From: Cycas panzhihuaensis
Lineage: Eukaryota > Cycadophyta
Length of the DNA stretch: 64,000 bases
Direction of reading: 5' to 3'
NCBI GenBank assembly: GCA_023213395.1
Contig: CM041465.1
Span: forward strand, 11,036,001-11,100,000
A program made the translations under genes and the position numbers. Below, piece by piece: positions 44,641 to 55,245 of this stretch. The notes under the pieces were generated by a model. It did not search any database. It worked only from the letters and a program-made list of their open reading frames with translations, and was not told the DNA's origin. How positions within the stretch are numbered: the first letter of the stretch is position 1; each line of letters starts with the position of its first letter.

Positions 44641-45540
44641 TTAAGTAGCTAATCCTCTGTCTCTGTAAAAACGACATCTCTGGTAACAATGATTTTTCAT
44701 TGTGAAGGTATGAAGACCTTATACCCTTTCTTATCCATAGGGTATCTAACAAAGATGCCTTTAATTGCCCTTGGCTGGAGTTTATTTCGATTTGTATCTA
44801 GAATATGGGCATAGCATGTAGAGCCAAAAATTTTAAAGTAGTGAACAATGGGGGCTTATCTTGACCACTTTTCATTAGGTGATTGTACTTCCTTTGATGG
44901 GCTAACAGCATTGATACAATAAATAACTGTCCAGATTGCTTCAGCCCATAGATAGGTAGGTACATTTTTATATATTAACATAGCATGAGCCATGTTCATG
45001 ATGGTCCTGTTCATGTGCTCGACAACTCTATTTTATTGTGGGGTACCTTCTACTATTGTTTGATGCTTGATGCCATTATCTCGAAAGTAGCTTTCAAGCT
45101 CATGTGAGGTATATTCACCACCATTATCAGTTCGAAGATATTTGAGTTAATAACCTGACTCTTTTTTAGCGAGGGCTTTGAATTCCTTAAATATACAGAA
45201 TGCTTCATCTTTTTTATGTAGAAAAGCTACCCATACTTTTCTAGTGAAATCATCAATGAAAGAGATGTAATATAACTTTCCCTTTAGTGAAGGAATGGGC
45301 ATTGGCCCACACAAATCAGAGTGTACCAATTATAATGGATGACTCGATTTCCACTGACTTTTAGAAAATGGTTGTTGATGAGACTTGGCAATGATACAAG
45401 CTTTACATTTAAAGGGCTTAGAGGAAAACTTTGGAAGGTTTGGAAGAGTGTTAGAAAGATCTCTAAGTCTATCAATGTGAACATGGCCCATGTGAGCATG
45501 CCAAAGAGCTTTTGGTAACAATGTTGGATGGGTCAAGATG
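44641..45540 (-). pseudogene. Cop4 integrase
   Basis: ALWHAHMGHVHIDRLRDLS and CKACIIAKSHQQPF (frame 45330-45536) give the pre-integrase and zinc-binding motifs. The core VHSDLCGPMP, FIDDFTRKVWVAFLHKK follows at 45147-45329. RTDNGGEYTSHELE lies near 45100-45130 and VVEHMNRTIMNMAHAML near 44990-45030. All three catalytic acids are present. The C-terminal piece with GIFVRYPMDKKGYKVFIPS is near 44700-44760. A few TAG codons interrupt. Confidence 0.87.
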
Positions 45541-45614
45541 GAATTAAATGCAAATTCTTCATCGTCACAAGGGCTTTGGGCACAATGGGCTTCAGAAGAT
45601 GGAGAGCCATTCAG

Positions 45615-45970
45615 TCAAAAAAGTTTGCCAAAGAGATGTTCAGTCAAAACCACCTGATTAGTTGGAGGGTGAATGTCCTTAAGAGTCTGGTCATTTGCAG
45701 TTACACTTAGATCAAATCCACGAGAAACAAGTGTAGATAAAGAGAGTAGGTTTTGTTTGATATTTGGTATGTATAAGACATCAAGCAATGTATAATCTTC
45801 TAAGCCTAGGAGTTTCAGGCGAATGTTGTCAATTCCTTTAATAGGTTGTTGTGATTTATCAGCCATGTGAACAACTCCATGAACATTTGAGTCAAATGTT
45901 TGATATAGACTGCGATTTCATGTCATATGTTGAGTTGCTCCTGTGTCCATGATCCACTGTTCATCGATTG
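45615..45970 (-). pseudogene. Cop4 protease
   Basis: WIMDTGATQHMT at about 45922-45957 (minus) is an intact Copia protease active site. After a stop, the frame 45615-45866 continues MADKSQQPIKGIDNI, LLDVLYIPNIKQNLLSLSTL, the standard C-terminal half. A single stop within the domain is the main visible defect. Confidence 0.85.
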
Positions 45971-46149
45971 AAGCCACACTCTTGGTAATTCCAATAGGGC
46001 TTGGCATTGGTGAAGGGAATTCACAAGTGATATATCCACACCGAGCTTCAAAGTATCTGTTTGGTTGGTTAATAGAATTTGATGTTGAAGATCCCTCAAT
46101 TCTTGGAATGTGTGCTTGTACAAAACCTGCACTACTAAAGGATTATTCA

Positions 46150-46349
46150 TAAGTTTCTTCAACATTGTGAGCTCCATGTTTTGGTTGGAACTTGGCCAAC
46201 TTATAAGTGGCAATTCTTCAATCTTTTGCTAAGTGTCCTTTATGGTTACACCGATCATACATAATAGTTTGATTACTAGTCCCTGAAGAAGTATTGGTTT
46301 GGCCTGACTGTCTTACTCTTTGTTGAGGTGGCCCTTGGCCTTGAAACTG
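46150..46349 (-). pseudogene. Cop4 Gag zinc knuckle region
   Basis: Around 46205-46262 the minus strand reads YDRCNHKGHLAKD then a TGA. A normal knuckle is Cys-x2-Cys-x4-His-x4-Cys. Here the first Cys is Tyr and the last Cys codon has become TGA. RNA binding would be lost and Gag truncated. Confidence 0.7.
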
Positions 46350-47156
46350 TCAAGGTTGTGATTGAGGGTTTGATTGACCTTGTAGATGATTTCCCATATT
46401 TCTTCCTCTTCCTCCTGCTTGGTTATTTCCTCTGCTACGAGAGGGACCTTGATTTTTTGTGTAGCAAACTTGTTCTTCTACCTCAAAGGCTACATCTAGA
46501 AGAGAGTCAGAGGGTACAAAGCTTGTATCAAAGGTCTTGTCAAATTCAATGAACTTCTCGGTAAGTGCTTTGAAGTTGAGTGTCTTCAATGTTCCACTAG
46601 ATTGAAGACTTCCAAGTAAGTTTTTATAATCAAGGACATGTAAATATGACTGGATCGAAAATGACCAAGTGATGCATTGGGTCTTAAAGTCTTTGTCAAT
46701 TACATGTTTAATTGGTCGAAGGAGATTTATTGTCTCATGAGCTCGTCCGTTTTGTATTTTTAATTTGTTTATTTTCAAAACAAGATGAACAAATTCTAAA
46801 TCTAACTTTGTATCAAAGTTCTTTCTGAGAACTTCTAGGACCTTCCAGGCTATATCATGCTCCTCTTCGTTTATCAAGTTATGCAAGGAATGATCAATAA
46901 CTAACAAAATTCCTACATGAACCTTTTCATCATTTATCTCCCATTGCAGTTTAGTTGCAACATCTGTAGGAGCTGTTGGGGTGGATCCACTAGAAGCAGT
47001 TATTGTAGCCGTTGTTGGTATGCCAGGTGTAGGCTGCAAGTGGGCTCTCCAAAGGCCTTCATACTTTGCAGTATTTTTAATTTCAGTGTACCATATATCC
47101 CAATTTTCTTTGCCTTTCAATATGTAGTTAACATTTTGCTTGAATTGAGATGACAT
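46350..47156 (-). CDS. gag: Cop4 Gag, N-terminal domain, open frame
   Basis: About 269 codons open from MSSQFKQNVN at 47156. The frame extends 38 codons further upstream, but MSSQFKQ fits Copia Gag starts better and is followed by ENWDIWYTEIKN, the usual start of the UBN2/Retrotran_gag_2-like domain. The domain continues to about residue 190 (HDIAWKVLEVLRKNFDTK, LVLKINKLKI), followed by an EFDKTFDTSF section and a Gly/Arg/Asn/Gln-rich tail (GNNQAGGRGRNMGNH). It forms the particle shell. The frame stops before the damaged zinc knuckle, so the product would lack its RNA-binding part. Confidence 0.75.
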   Translation of the reverse strand: MSSQFKQNVNYILKGKENWDIWYTEIKNTAKYEGLWRAHLQPTPGIPTTATITASSGSTPTAPTDVATKLQWEINDEKVHVGILLVIDHSLHNLINEEEHDIAWKVLEVLRKNFDTKLDLEFVHLVLKINKLKIQNGRAHETINLLRPIKHVIDKDFKTQCITWSFSIQSYLHVLDYKNLLGSLQSSGTLKTLNFKALTEKFIEFDKTFDTSFVPSDSLLDVAFEVEEQVCYTKNQGPSRSRGNNQAGGRGRNMGNHLQGQSNPQSQP

Positions 47157-49173
47157 GGTGATGATGAAGAAGTAGAAGAGATGATAGAAGTATGTGCCAC
47201 TGACACGTGTGGCTAGTACACCTGGTGTAGCAGGGATGTAGAAATGATTGTTATGATGAGAAGCAAGCAATGATTAAGTATTTTTCAACAATTATATATA
47301 AAAAAAATGAATATAAGTAATGATACAAGAATGAGGCCTAATGTAGAGCTGGCAAAGAGTGGTGATATGTCATGCCACTAACCTCTCACTTATGTCCAAA
47401 TGTAGGTGAGGTTTCAATGCCTAAGGCTTCTAGTATACGATTAGGGCCTTCACCCACGATACTCACACTTGCACTTAGTGATAAAATCTAAGTCACAGTG
47501 GAGCCCAGGTACTCCCATTTCTCACCCAGTTTACCAATGAACAACTATATACCTCCTCTGAAGAGTCAAACGGTACTGCGTATCCCACGACTATGACGGA
47601 TATTGGACCATGTTAATTTTAGTCTTGCATTAAGGTTTTCAGTTTTCCTAGGTGGTTATCAGGATTATCCCTGATTGGAGGCCATAGGTATGGCTAACCT
47701 GTCCCTCCACCATTATTCCAGTTAAGACCAGACTTAGTATGAAACTCACACCTCCCTTAGGGCCTGGACTTCGACCAGCCTTGGTCTATTTCAACTAAGG
47801 CAAGTGTGTTCACAAGTCAAGAACTGGTGGTATAGATTGTATAGATGAGATTCTTTTTAGGAATAGTGTAAGATGTTTCCGTATAACTGAAAACTGAAAT
47901 AGAAATTACCAAATGTGCTTGCTTGCTTTTCGTACTTGCTTTGTTGTTGTTACTACTTTTGTGATGCTTTATTGTTGCTGTTGCTTTTATGATGCTTTAT
48001 TGTTGTTGTTGCTTTTGTGATGCTTTATTGTTGTTATTGCTTTTGTGGTGCTTTGTTGTTGTTGTTGCTTTTGTGATGCTTTATGCTATGTGTGTAAATA
48101 GAAAAAGCATGCTAGATTTAGTAAGGGAACCAGATGTTACTTCTGATCCAAGGTTTCCCTTGCTTTAGTACAATGTTTCCAAATATGATTTTAGAAGTTT
48201 TGATATAAAATCCATAATGGGCTAAAAATTGGATCAACTTACCACTAAAATGATGATTTTTCTAAATCTCTATGCATGTTATTTTACCCTATTTTGTGAT
48301 AAATGGGTAAATTTTTACAAATTTGAAGGCCTAAATGATGAAATCTAAATTTTTAACAAAAGGAAAAGGTATTAAGAATGTTATTTTTAATAGAGTTATG
48401 AAGTAAGATTTTAGAAAAGGTACAAAAACATTTCTGCCCAAAAAAGCACCAAAGTAAAATCATGCCAGATCAACTATCTTAGAATCTGGACTTCAATATG
48501 TCAAAAGTTACATTTTGACACGTACATTAACTTTACCTTCTTCACCATCTATAAAATCTACCAAAAAATTACCCGAAATGCCCTTGCAAGGTCCTTTGTG
48601 GGGTTGAGTAGGCAAAATCAACAATCATGAGAAAATTGTATAGATCTCACTAACTAGTGGATGAAATTTGACGAGATTTATCTTAAATTGATCTTAAGAC
48701 ATAAATCTACCAAATTCCTTAATAAAACTTTAAGATCTTTAGCTTATAATTAAGGATTTTATTAGGAAAAGTGATTTAAATCACTTATCCACAAAATTTA
48801 CCCTTTTGTCACAGATAAAACTCATTGTTGTAGGCTAAATCTGAAGTTTCTCCAAAAGAAAAAAATGATCCTCTAGTCAGTTCGACCTTGTGTGCAAAAT
48901 TTGATCAAATTCTGAGATGGTTAAATTTTTATAAAATTTTGGGCCTTTAATGCTTCTGGGATTGTTCTGACAGTTGAACGGATGCAAAAACCTGTATTCT
49001 TCACCTCTAAATTTTTGCACACATGGACAAAGTAGCAACATGTAAAATACTATAATTTTAAGCTCTCAAAATGTTAAAAAATAATGAATGCGCTCTCAAT
49101 ACTTCACATTGAAGGTGAAGGAGAGGCAAAATGACTCCATGCAAGTGGAATGGAGTGAATAGATCCCTTTCTA
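47157..49173 (-). other. Cop4 leader between primer site and gag
   Basis: About 2 kb, no coding frame recognised. 47380-47820 has higher GC than its surroundings. 47939-48078 holds a minisatellite. 48100-49170 is AT-rich. A long leader is unusual in Copia but is found in some plant lineages. Confidence 0.6.
47939..48078 (-). repeat. Minisatellite, 28 bp unit x 5
   Basis: Five consecutive 28-base units (47939, 47967, 47995, 48023, 48051), each CTTT, a TTGTTG-type stretch, then a close variant of CTTTTGTGATG. Units differ at two to four positions. There are no spacers, so it is not a CRISPR array. Confidence 0.92.
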
Positions 49174-49185
49174 GCTCTGACACCA
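49174..49185 (-). other. Cop4 primer-binding site
   Basis: On the minus strand TGGTGTCAGAGC, eleven of twelve identical to the initiator-Met tRNA complement, two bases inside the 5' LTR. Confidence 0.85.
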
Positions 49186-49187
49186 CA

Positions 49188-49498
49188 TGAAGGAAGGATA
49201 GATCTAGGAGATAAATCACTCACATGCACACAATGGCAATGGAGAATGAAAAAGAAGATGAAACAAGATATGAGAGCAAGCTTGGAGGTGAGAAGAATAA
49301 TAACTCCCTCATTGAGATTTCACCTTTTATTATTGAGTGTGAGTATTAGGGTTATGATTTTCCCACCTAATGACATGAACTTGAAATTATATCTAAATGC
49401 ATATAAAGTGCATTTCATTAACAGACTAATGCTAATAATATATCCTAAGGTCACATAATTAATCTACACAAATGACCTTGATACATTAAACTCTTTCA
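49188..49498 (-). repeat. Cop4 5' LTR
   Basis: 311 bp, same ends as 41805-42116. The outer flank starts TGCCC, the TSD. Confidence 0.93.
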
Positions 49499-51420
49499 TG
49501 CCCCTCCCCTCATTTATTCATTTTGGCTTTATTTTCCACCCAAGCTCTTATGTGACATTGGTGTAGACCTAATACGAAGTAGACTAAGTAATATTTGAAG
49601 TATTTTAGGCTCTCAGTGAGTTATATAGCCTCTATGCAATCTGTACGTCCTCCACGACCTTCTTAAGATCAATCGCTTTATTCTCTCTATATGATCATTA
49701 GATCTTTATGAAATTTTAGAGGTGACTCTATAGTAGAGATATCTAGCTTGTTCTAAAATTTCATCTTAATCTGAGTTGTGTACAAAGAGAATGAGCTCAA
49801 CAAAAAATTATCTATGTGCATGGCCTCTACACATTTTTTATTTTTAAATTTATTTATGTTTTGATTATTTTTTTATAAAGTTAAACTTTATAACTTTGAT
49901 TTAATTTATTTTAATGATATTTGAGATCCTAGAACCCTTCTTCAGCTAATTGATGGTCATATTGGTCTCCATGTGATCGGGTTTTTTTTTTCAAAAGGAG
50001 CTTATTAAAATACTTTTCTAATTTATTTTTTCATAATAAACTATCTCAGTTATTTCACTTATAACTTTTGATTCAAGAGTTCATGTTTTGAACGACTGGA
50101 TCTATTAGAAAGTTGCTTTAATTCTCTACATGATGGTATATTCTTTTATCTGATTTGAAGTTATTTTGTAGGGTTTTAAAGCCAACAAATTTGAGATAAC
50201 CAATTTATCTTAGTTCACTAATTTTAGCAATAATGAATTAATTTTTTCTAAGTTTCTTTGGCTTGAGACATACTAAGGGATCTCTAATCTATATATGATT
50301 CTTTTCATATCATTCTATAAAATTATAATTTAAAGTTTACAGTATTTAAGCCTTGTGGCTTCATTTTGAGTCATTAAAAGGATCCTCATATATATTCATT
50401 AATATCTTGAGCTCTAAGAGTCAGTTTTCTAAACAATTACATCCGTCAGAAAGAGTTTTTAATACTCTTCATATTAGAATAAGTTTTACTTTAATTTGAC
50501 ATTATTTTGTAGATCTTTGAAGTAGTTAAAGTTGAGGCTCCTATTTGGTCCTAATTTAATATATTTTTTAATATTTCAAGCAAAATGTTTTGCTCTAACT
50601 TAGCATATTTATTTATCATTGAGATACTAATTAGTTATTGGTAGCTTTTACTTATTTTAGAAACTTACAATTGAGTTTTTATAGCTATTAAGCTCTATTT
50701 TAGTCTCCTAAAGAGAAGGAGCCCCCTTTGAATCAAAAATATTAAACTGGTGCATACTAACCCTATTCTAAAGCTTTTATTATATTCTTTAGCTTCTAAA
50801 TTTGATTCTAAAGTACACTTAAGGCTTATTCACTGCCTATTTAAGGTCATTTTGCCCTTGTGAAGCATTCATTCAAGGATCATATTTTAAGATTATTTGT
50901 AAGTATATTTACATTCTTCTTTGATTTAAAAGAGCTAATTTGATGGTTATTTATTCTTAATAAGGAATTGAAATTGAAGAATCATTTTTGCTCCATTTCA
51001 ACTTTAAAATGTTTTCAAAGTACTTCAAAGAGTATTTATCATTCTCAACTCAAAAGGACATTTGATTATATATTTACATGTATTTTATTTTCATTATTAA
51101 AAGGAAATATTTTTCCATCTTATTTTTAGTCATTGATTTACCAAGGCATTGATTTGAAAAATCACATATATATTTTAAATTATCTTTAGCTCACTTTACC
51201 CCTTTACTTTTAAGGTTTACAAAAATCATTGATTGATTTAGTTCCATTCTAAAGGAAAGTATTTGTCTTAAAAGGATATGCATTTTATCTCATTACTTAC
51301 CTATATTGATTAAGGGATTTATGTTGAAATTTGTTGAAAAGTATTTATTGCCTACTTTATGTTATTCATTTATTAAAGGCCTTCATTTATTCATTTGAGT
51401 TCATGAACTAAAAATTTTAC
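49499..51420 (+). other. Cop3 interior right of Cop4, no pol
   Basis: AT-rich, with no Copia pol motif on either strand. 50060-50170 and 50395-50510 resemble each other (TTAGAAAG or TCAGAAAG, then a TTTTATCTGATTTGAAG-like line and ATTATTTTGTAG), which suggests an old internal duplication with a period near 335 bp. Confidence 0.55.
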
Positions 51421-52120
51421 AAATGACAACTTATCTAGATGATGTATTAATTTCCACATTTGATGGGACTAATTTTCACAAATGGAAAGACTTTGTTAAA
51501 AACACATCTTAGTGCAAATAACCTTTGAAAATATGTTAAATATGGTTACCTAGAAGATGAACAAAATTTTAAAGAAAACTTAAGAAAGGATAATGAAGTC
51601 ATAGTGTTACTCTTTACCACAATAAATGATAATATATTCATTAATGTTAGTGAGTTAACTACATCCAAATCTATTTGGGATACTCTATAATCAATTTATC
51701 AGGGAGAAACCCCAGTTTGAATAAATTTAACTATGTTGATGATGTTATACATGTGAGACTAATGATAGAGTAGGTGTTTTATATTGAAAAGGCTAATGTT
51801 GATAACTCAAATAAAATGGATGATTACATTGTTGTACTTGATAATGTTGTATGTACTTGTGATTTGATTGATTCTTATAAGACAAGGGATCAAGAATATA
51901 AAGTAAAAGATGAAGCCACTCTTCTCCATTTGAAACAAGCCACGCCTACTTGGAGATCACTTGAACAATACTATATTGAAGGAAATTACTTTGTAAGGAC
52001 AATGATGTAGGTTAATACTCACATCAAGGAAGATGAAGACAAAGCTAAAGAACATGTGTTCAATCAGTCTCTCAAAGTTTTCTTCAAGTACATATACCAT
52101 AAATTCAATGAAAAGTTAAG
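51421..52120 (+). pseudogene. Cop3 gag remnant
   Basis: It starts MTTYLDDVLISTFDGTNFHKW at 51422, then YGYLEDEQNFKENLRKDNEV, FTTINDNIFINVSEL and SKSIWDTL. These fit the N-terminal part of Copia Gag (FDGxNFxxWK, xxIW and similar). The 51774-52010 frame (78 codons) follows with HLKQATPTW. Stops and one or two frameshifts break it. It is followed after about 30 bp by the polypurine tract, so no pol was present between gag and the 3' LTR. Confidence 0.68.
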
Positions 52121-52140
52121 ATATATATTATGACCATTAA

Positions 52141-52475
52141 AGGGGAGTATGTTAGGGTTAATACTCATCACCTAACCCTCACCTTAGGTGCATACAACTT
52201 AAGGGTAAGTTAACAGTAAGTTAAGCTTATTTATTTTATGCTTTGTATTATTTTAATATAATTTGAATTCAAGGTTGATTAGGGCTCCTACCCTCCTCCC
52301 AAATATTTATGCTATGGGGTTGTAAACCCTGGTGTTCATTAACACCACCTCCTTAATGAACATTTTGTAATACTCTCTTAAAGATGGATTGAATACAAAT
52401 ATTATTGTATTTATGCTACAATGGATTGATTACTTGATGTACTACTTTACTATATCTCCTTGATTCAAACCTTCA
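52141..52475 (+). repeat. Cop3 polypurine tract and 3' LTR
   Basis: AAAGGGGAGTA leads into TGTTAGGGTT at 52150. The LTR is 326 bp and ends ACCTTCA at 52475, matching 41040-41360. Confidence 0.9.
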
Positions 52476-53010
52476 ATTTGATATATGAATGGAAGGGAAA
52501 AGTTATCTTTAGGTCAAGCATTATTTATGTCTCTAAAGTTTATATAGATGTAGAAAGGCCCATCTTTTTTTACTATAAGCACAATATTGGACACCCATTA
52601 AGGGTAGTCAATTGAAGTCATCAAGCCAACATTGTGTAATTTTTTCACCTTCATATTAATGGCTACCGAAAGCTTAGGATGAGTAGGATGTTACGTTTGC
52701 TTAATAGGCTTATCTATAGGAATCATAATGAGGCTATAGGTAATGATCTTGAGGCTTATGCACTTCATATCACTATAATCCCATACAAAAATATCCTAAA
52801 AATCTTAAAACAATCTTACGCATTATAGCACCTTGTCAAGAAAGCATTTAGCTATGATTTTGATAATCTTATTAGGGACCAAGTTCATGTCAATAGTTTC
52901 TCTTGAAAAGAGGATGTTCCCCTCCTTGAAATGAGGAGGGGCTTAGTTGATAAGTAGGTTTGGGAGAGGTTGTATTATGATGGGATCAATAAGAGATGAT
53001 ATAACAGTAA
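52476..53010 (-). pseudogene. GyB reverse transcriptase N-terminal part
   Basis: The minus strand at 52490-52600 encodes PKDNFSLPF, typical of Tat RT just before the palm, followed upstream by a VSNIVLIV-like finger segment. It aligns with GyA-2 13790-14250. Stops are frequent. Confidence 0.7.
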
Positions 53011-54378
53011 GGCATTTCTAATCTTAGCTTATGGTGGTTTGGAGAGAGGTTAGAGTATTAACCAATGATGTTTTTAAGGAATGCTTTATCATTCTTAAAG
53101 TATTTCATGATACGGATGATCTTGGATGGAGTGGAAGAGTTAAACTTTTTGATAGGTGGGTTTACAAACTAATTAAACTCCTGCTTGAAATACCAAAGAT
53201 ATTCCTTAGATGAATTTAAGTGTTAATATTTGAAGGGGATGAGACCTAACCTTTTAATAAGAGGGTCAAGAGGAGGGTTGGATAGGTTTTGTTCTAGCTT
53301 AGGGTCAAAGACAAGAGGGCTAGGGGACCTATGGGAGATAAAGGTCAGGGAGAGTATTAAATAATAGACTCATCATGGGAAACATTTAAGTCAAACTCTC
53401 CATTTAAATCATAAATAAGAGGGACTCTATTTAAATGATAATTGGATCTAGAAAGTCCTACACAGGATAAATCATGTAAATGGTTTGTGGTGGGGAAAGG
53501 GGATGGACTTCAATAGTCAATATAGGGATGGTCTTAGTTGAGGGGACCTCAAGAATCTAGAGCATATTACCCAAATAGGAAACTAACTAGGGGACCCCTT
53601 CATATTAGATTATTTATATTATAAGTTGAAGGGGAGATAGGTCTAGGTCTTATGGATCAAGGGTATCCTAGGGTAAATTGGGATGATAGTTATGGATGAT
53701 TTAGTTGGAATGGTAGGCCAGCTAGGCCTATTGAAAAGGAGATGCCCTATGGGGTCAAAGGGCAAAGGGCTCTACCTAAAGGTTTATAATGGGGTCTTAT
53801 TATGGTGCTAGTACAGTCCTTTGAGAAGGGCCAAAATGTGGGGAAATCTCTACATGATATAATTCCCCTTCAATTTATGAAATGACTGCCACCTAGTATA
53901 CAAGTGGCTCAAGGCCTTCATCATATGATTTTAGGTCATTTAGAATAGTCAAGTATCTATAGTTGCCCACCTTGATTGGGGTAAAACAAACCATGTTTAA
54001 TTTGATCAAAGGGAGGTCATCATTATACTAGAGGCCTAGACCCTAGAAGAAGATCATAAGGGAAAGATTTGGGTCTATGATCTTGTCATCCTTAGCATTG
54101 AAGATGGCTTGCACTATAAATTAGGATGATTAGGAAGGGAGTGATTCTTATATGATGACATATACTCTTCCATTATGAACCAACTTCAACTGACCCTATA
54201 AGGAAGAGTAGACTACCTCTATCTAGTATAACTATGGTCATCCCAGAAGGAGGTAATAATCAATATTGATTTTAAAGACAATGATGTCAAAGAGGATGGT
54301 TTTATCCTTGAGGTTAAGGGAAAGGGTGACTATCCTAAGGGGTGCCTTTTCATTCACATCATATCCTTAGCACATCCA
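53011..54378 (-). other. GyB linker between protease and RT
   Basis: No motif is readable. It is longer than the corresponding GyA linker (about 0.6 kb), so it may contain extra sequence. Plus-strand frames here have no domain support. Confidence 0.4.
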
Positions 54379-54720
54379 TTAGACTGGATCAAGGGCCTTC
54401 ATGTCAAGCTTCTTAAGCATCCAAGTAGGCATGGCATTCGCCAAAGACCTATTGCCAACCATAATCCTTTTTAGTGTAAACCTTAGTATCTCAATAGTGA
54501 TGGCAAAGGGACAATGTGAAAAGCACTCACACTCTTTAACAAATGGTATGTCATTGGGATCAAAAGAGATGATGGGTTGGTCATGGGAGGTAGTGGTAAT
54601 AGCATGGATAAGAACTTCCTTATGCCCTAAGGCTTCCAAAAGTAGGTTTTATTGGTTAGGATAGCTCTATAAGATGCCCATTATGGTCATTCCTATAAAA
54701 ATGGTGTGATGCTCATCTAC
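54379..54720 (-). pseudogene. GyB protease remnant
   Basis: The frame 54379-54639 reads IISFDPNDIPFVKECECFSHCPF, then IMVGNRSLANAMP with LKKLDM after it. In GyA the same places read ISFDPKDLPP and VVDNxSSINAMP. The catalytic Asp is Gly and the following Gly is Arg, so the protease is dead even where the frame is open. Confidence 0.72.
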
Positions 54721-55245
54721 TAAGGAAAAAGACTTCCCTTTATTAGTAGGTTAGGAAATGGCCCTTTTGAAGTTATATCAACCTTGGTGGATAAAAATTA
54801 TCTTGGGTAGGATAGGGATCTATGTTAGAAGGGGATTAGAAGGTGGTTGTTAGGATGTACAGGCTTCCCCAACTTCCTTGGTTACTTAGGTTCAGGTAAA
54901 AGGAAACACTTGGATCCTATCAAGAATTTAGATGACCTTTTTACCATTAGTATTATAGCATTAGGTAGCTTGAGTTGCCTCTTGGTTTTTGGAAGAAGGA
55001 AAGCCTATTGGCTTAGGTTATGGTTTATTCTTAGCCCTGGCCTAGGCCAGGGCTAAATGGAGGCCTCCTTTAAGGTTGGCCCCATCCCCTTCCTTATTGG
55101 TTATATGGTGGGGTTAGTTGTTTAGGGGCATCATATCTTAGGAAGGGGTCCTAATGGACTGACTATTTAAAAGTGGATTTAGATATAGATTATAGAGGTA
55201 GACCTTGGGGTAGTGCTTATTTAGGATGTTGGGTCTAATAATAGG
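54721..55245 (-). other. GyB linker between gag and protease
   Basis: Collinear with GyA-2 15430-16040 by position. No individual motif read. Confidence 0.4.

Larger units (their letters stand above)
41805..49498 (-). mobile_element. Cop4, complete minus-strand Ty1/Copia element with TSD
   Basis: The element is 7694 bp, flanked by perfect TGCCC at 41800-41804 and 49499-49503. LTRs are 312 and 311 bp. On the minus strand: 5' LTR 49188-49498, primer site, 1.9 kb leader, gag, protease, integrase, RT, RNase H, polypurine tract, 3' LTR. Its gag frame is intact for about 270 codons, and several catalytic motifs survive, so it is the best preserved of the Copia copies. It inserted into Cop3, so it is younger than Cop3. 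Confidence 0.93.
41040..52475 (+). mobile_element. Cop3, gag-only Copia-type element hosting Cop4
   Basis: LTRs lie at 41040-41360 and 52150-52475, with flanks ATTTA (41035-41039) and ATTTG (52476-52480), a TSD with one change. A Met-tRNA-like primer site follows the 5' LTR and AAAGGGGAG precedes the 3' LTR. Without the Cop4 insertion the element is only about 3.7 kb. Its interior shows a Copia-type gag and no protease, integrase, RT or RNase H. It therefore looks non-autonomous. It splits the GyB RT. Confidence 0.85.

Noticed and set aside
47939-48078. CRISPR-like direct repeats
   Set aside because: Units are adjacent with no spacers, inside the leader of a plant retrotransposon.
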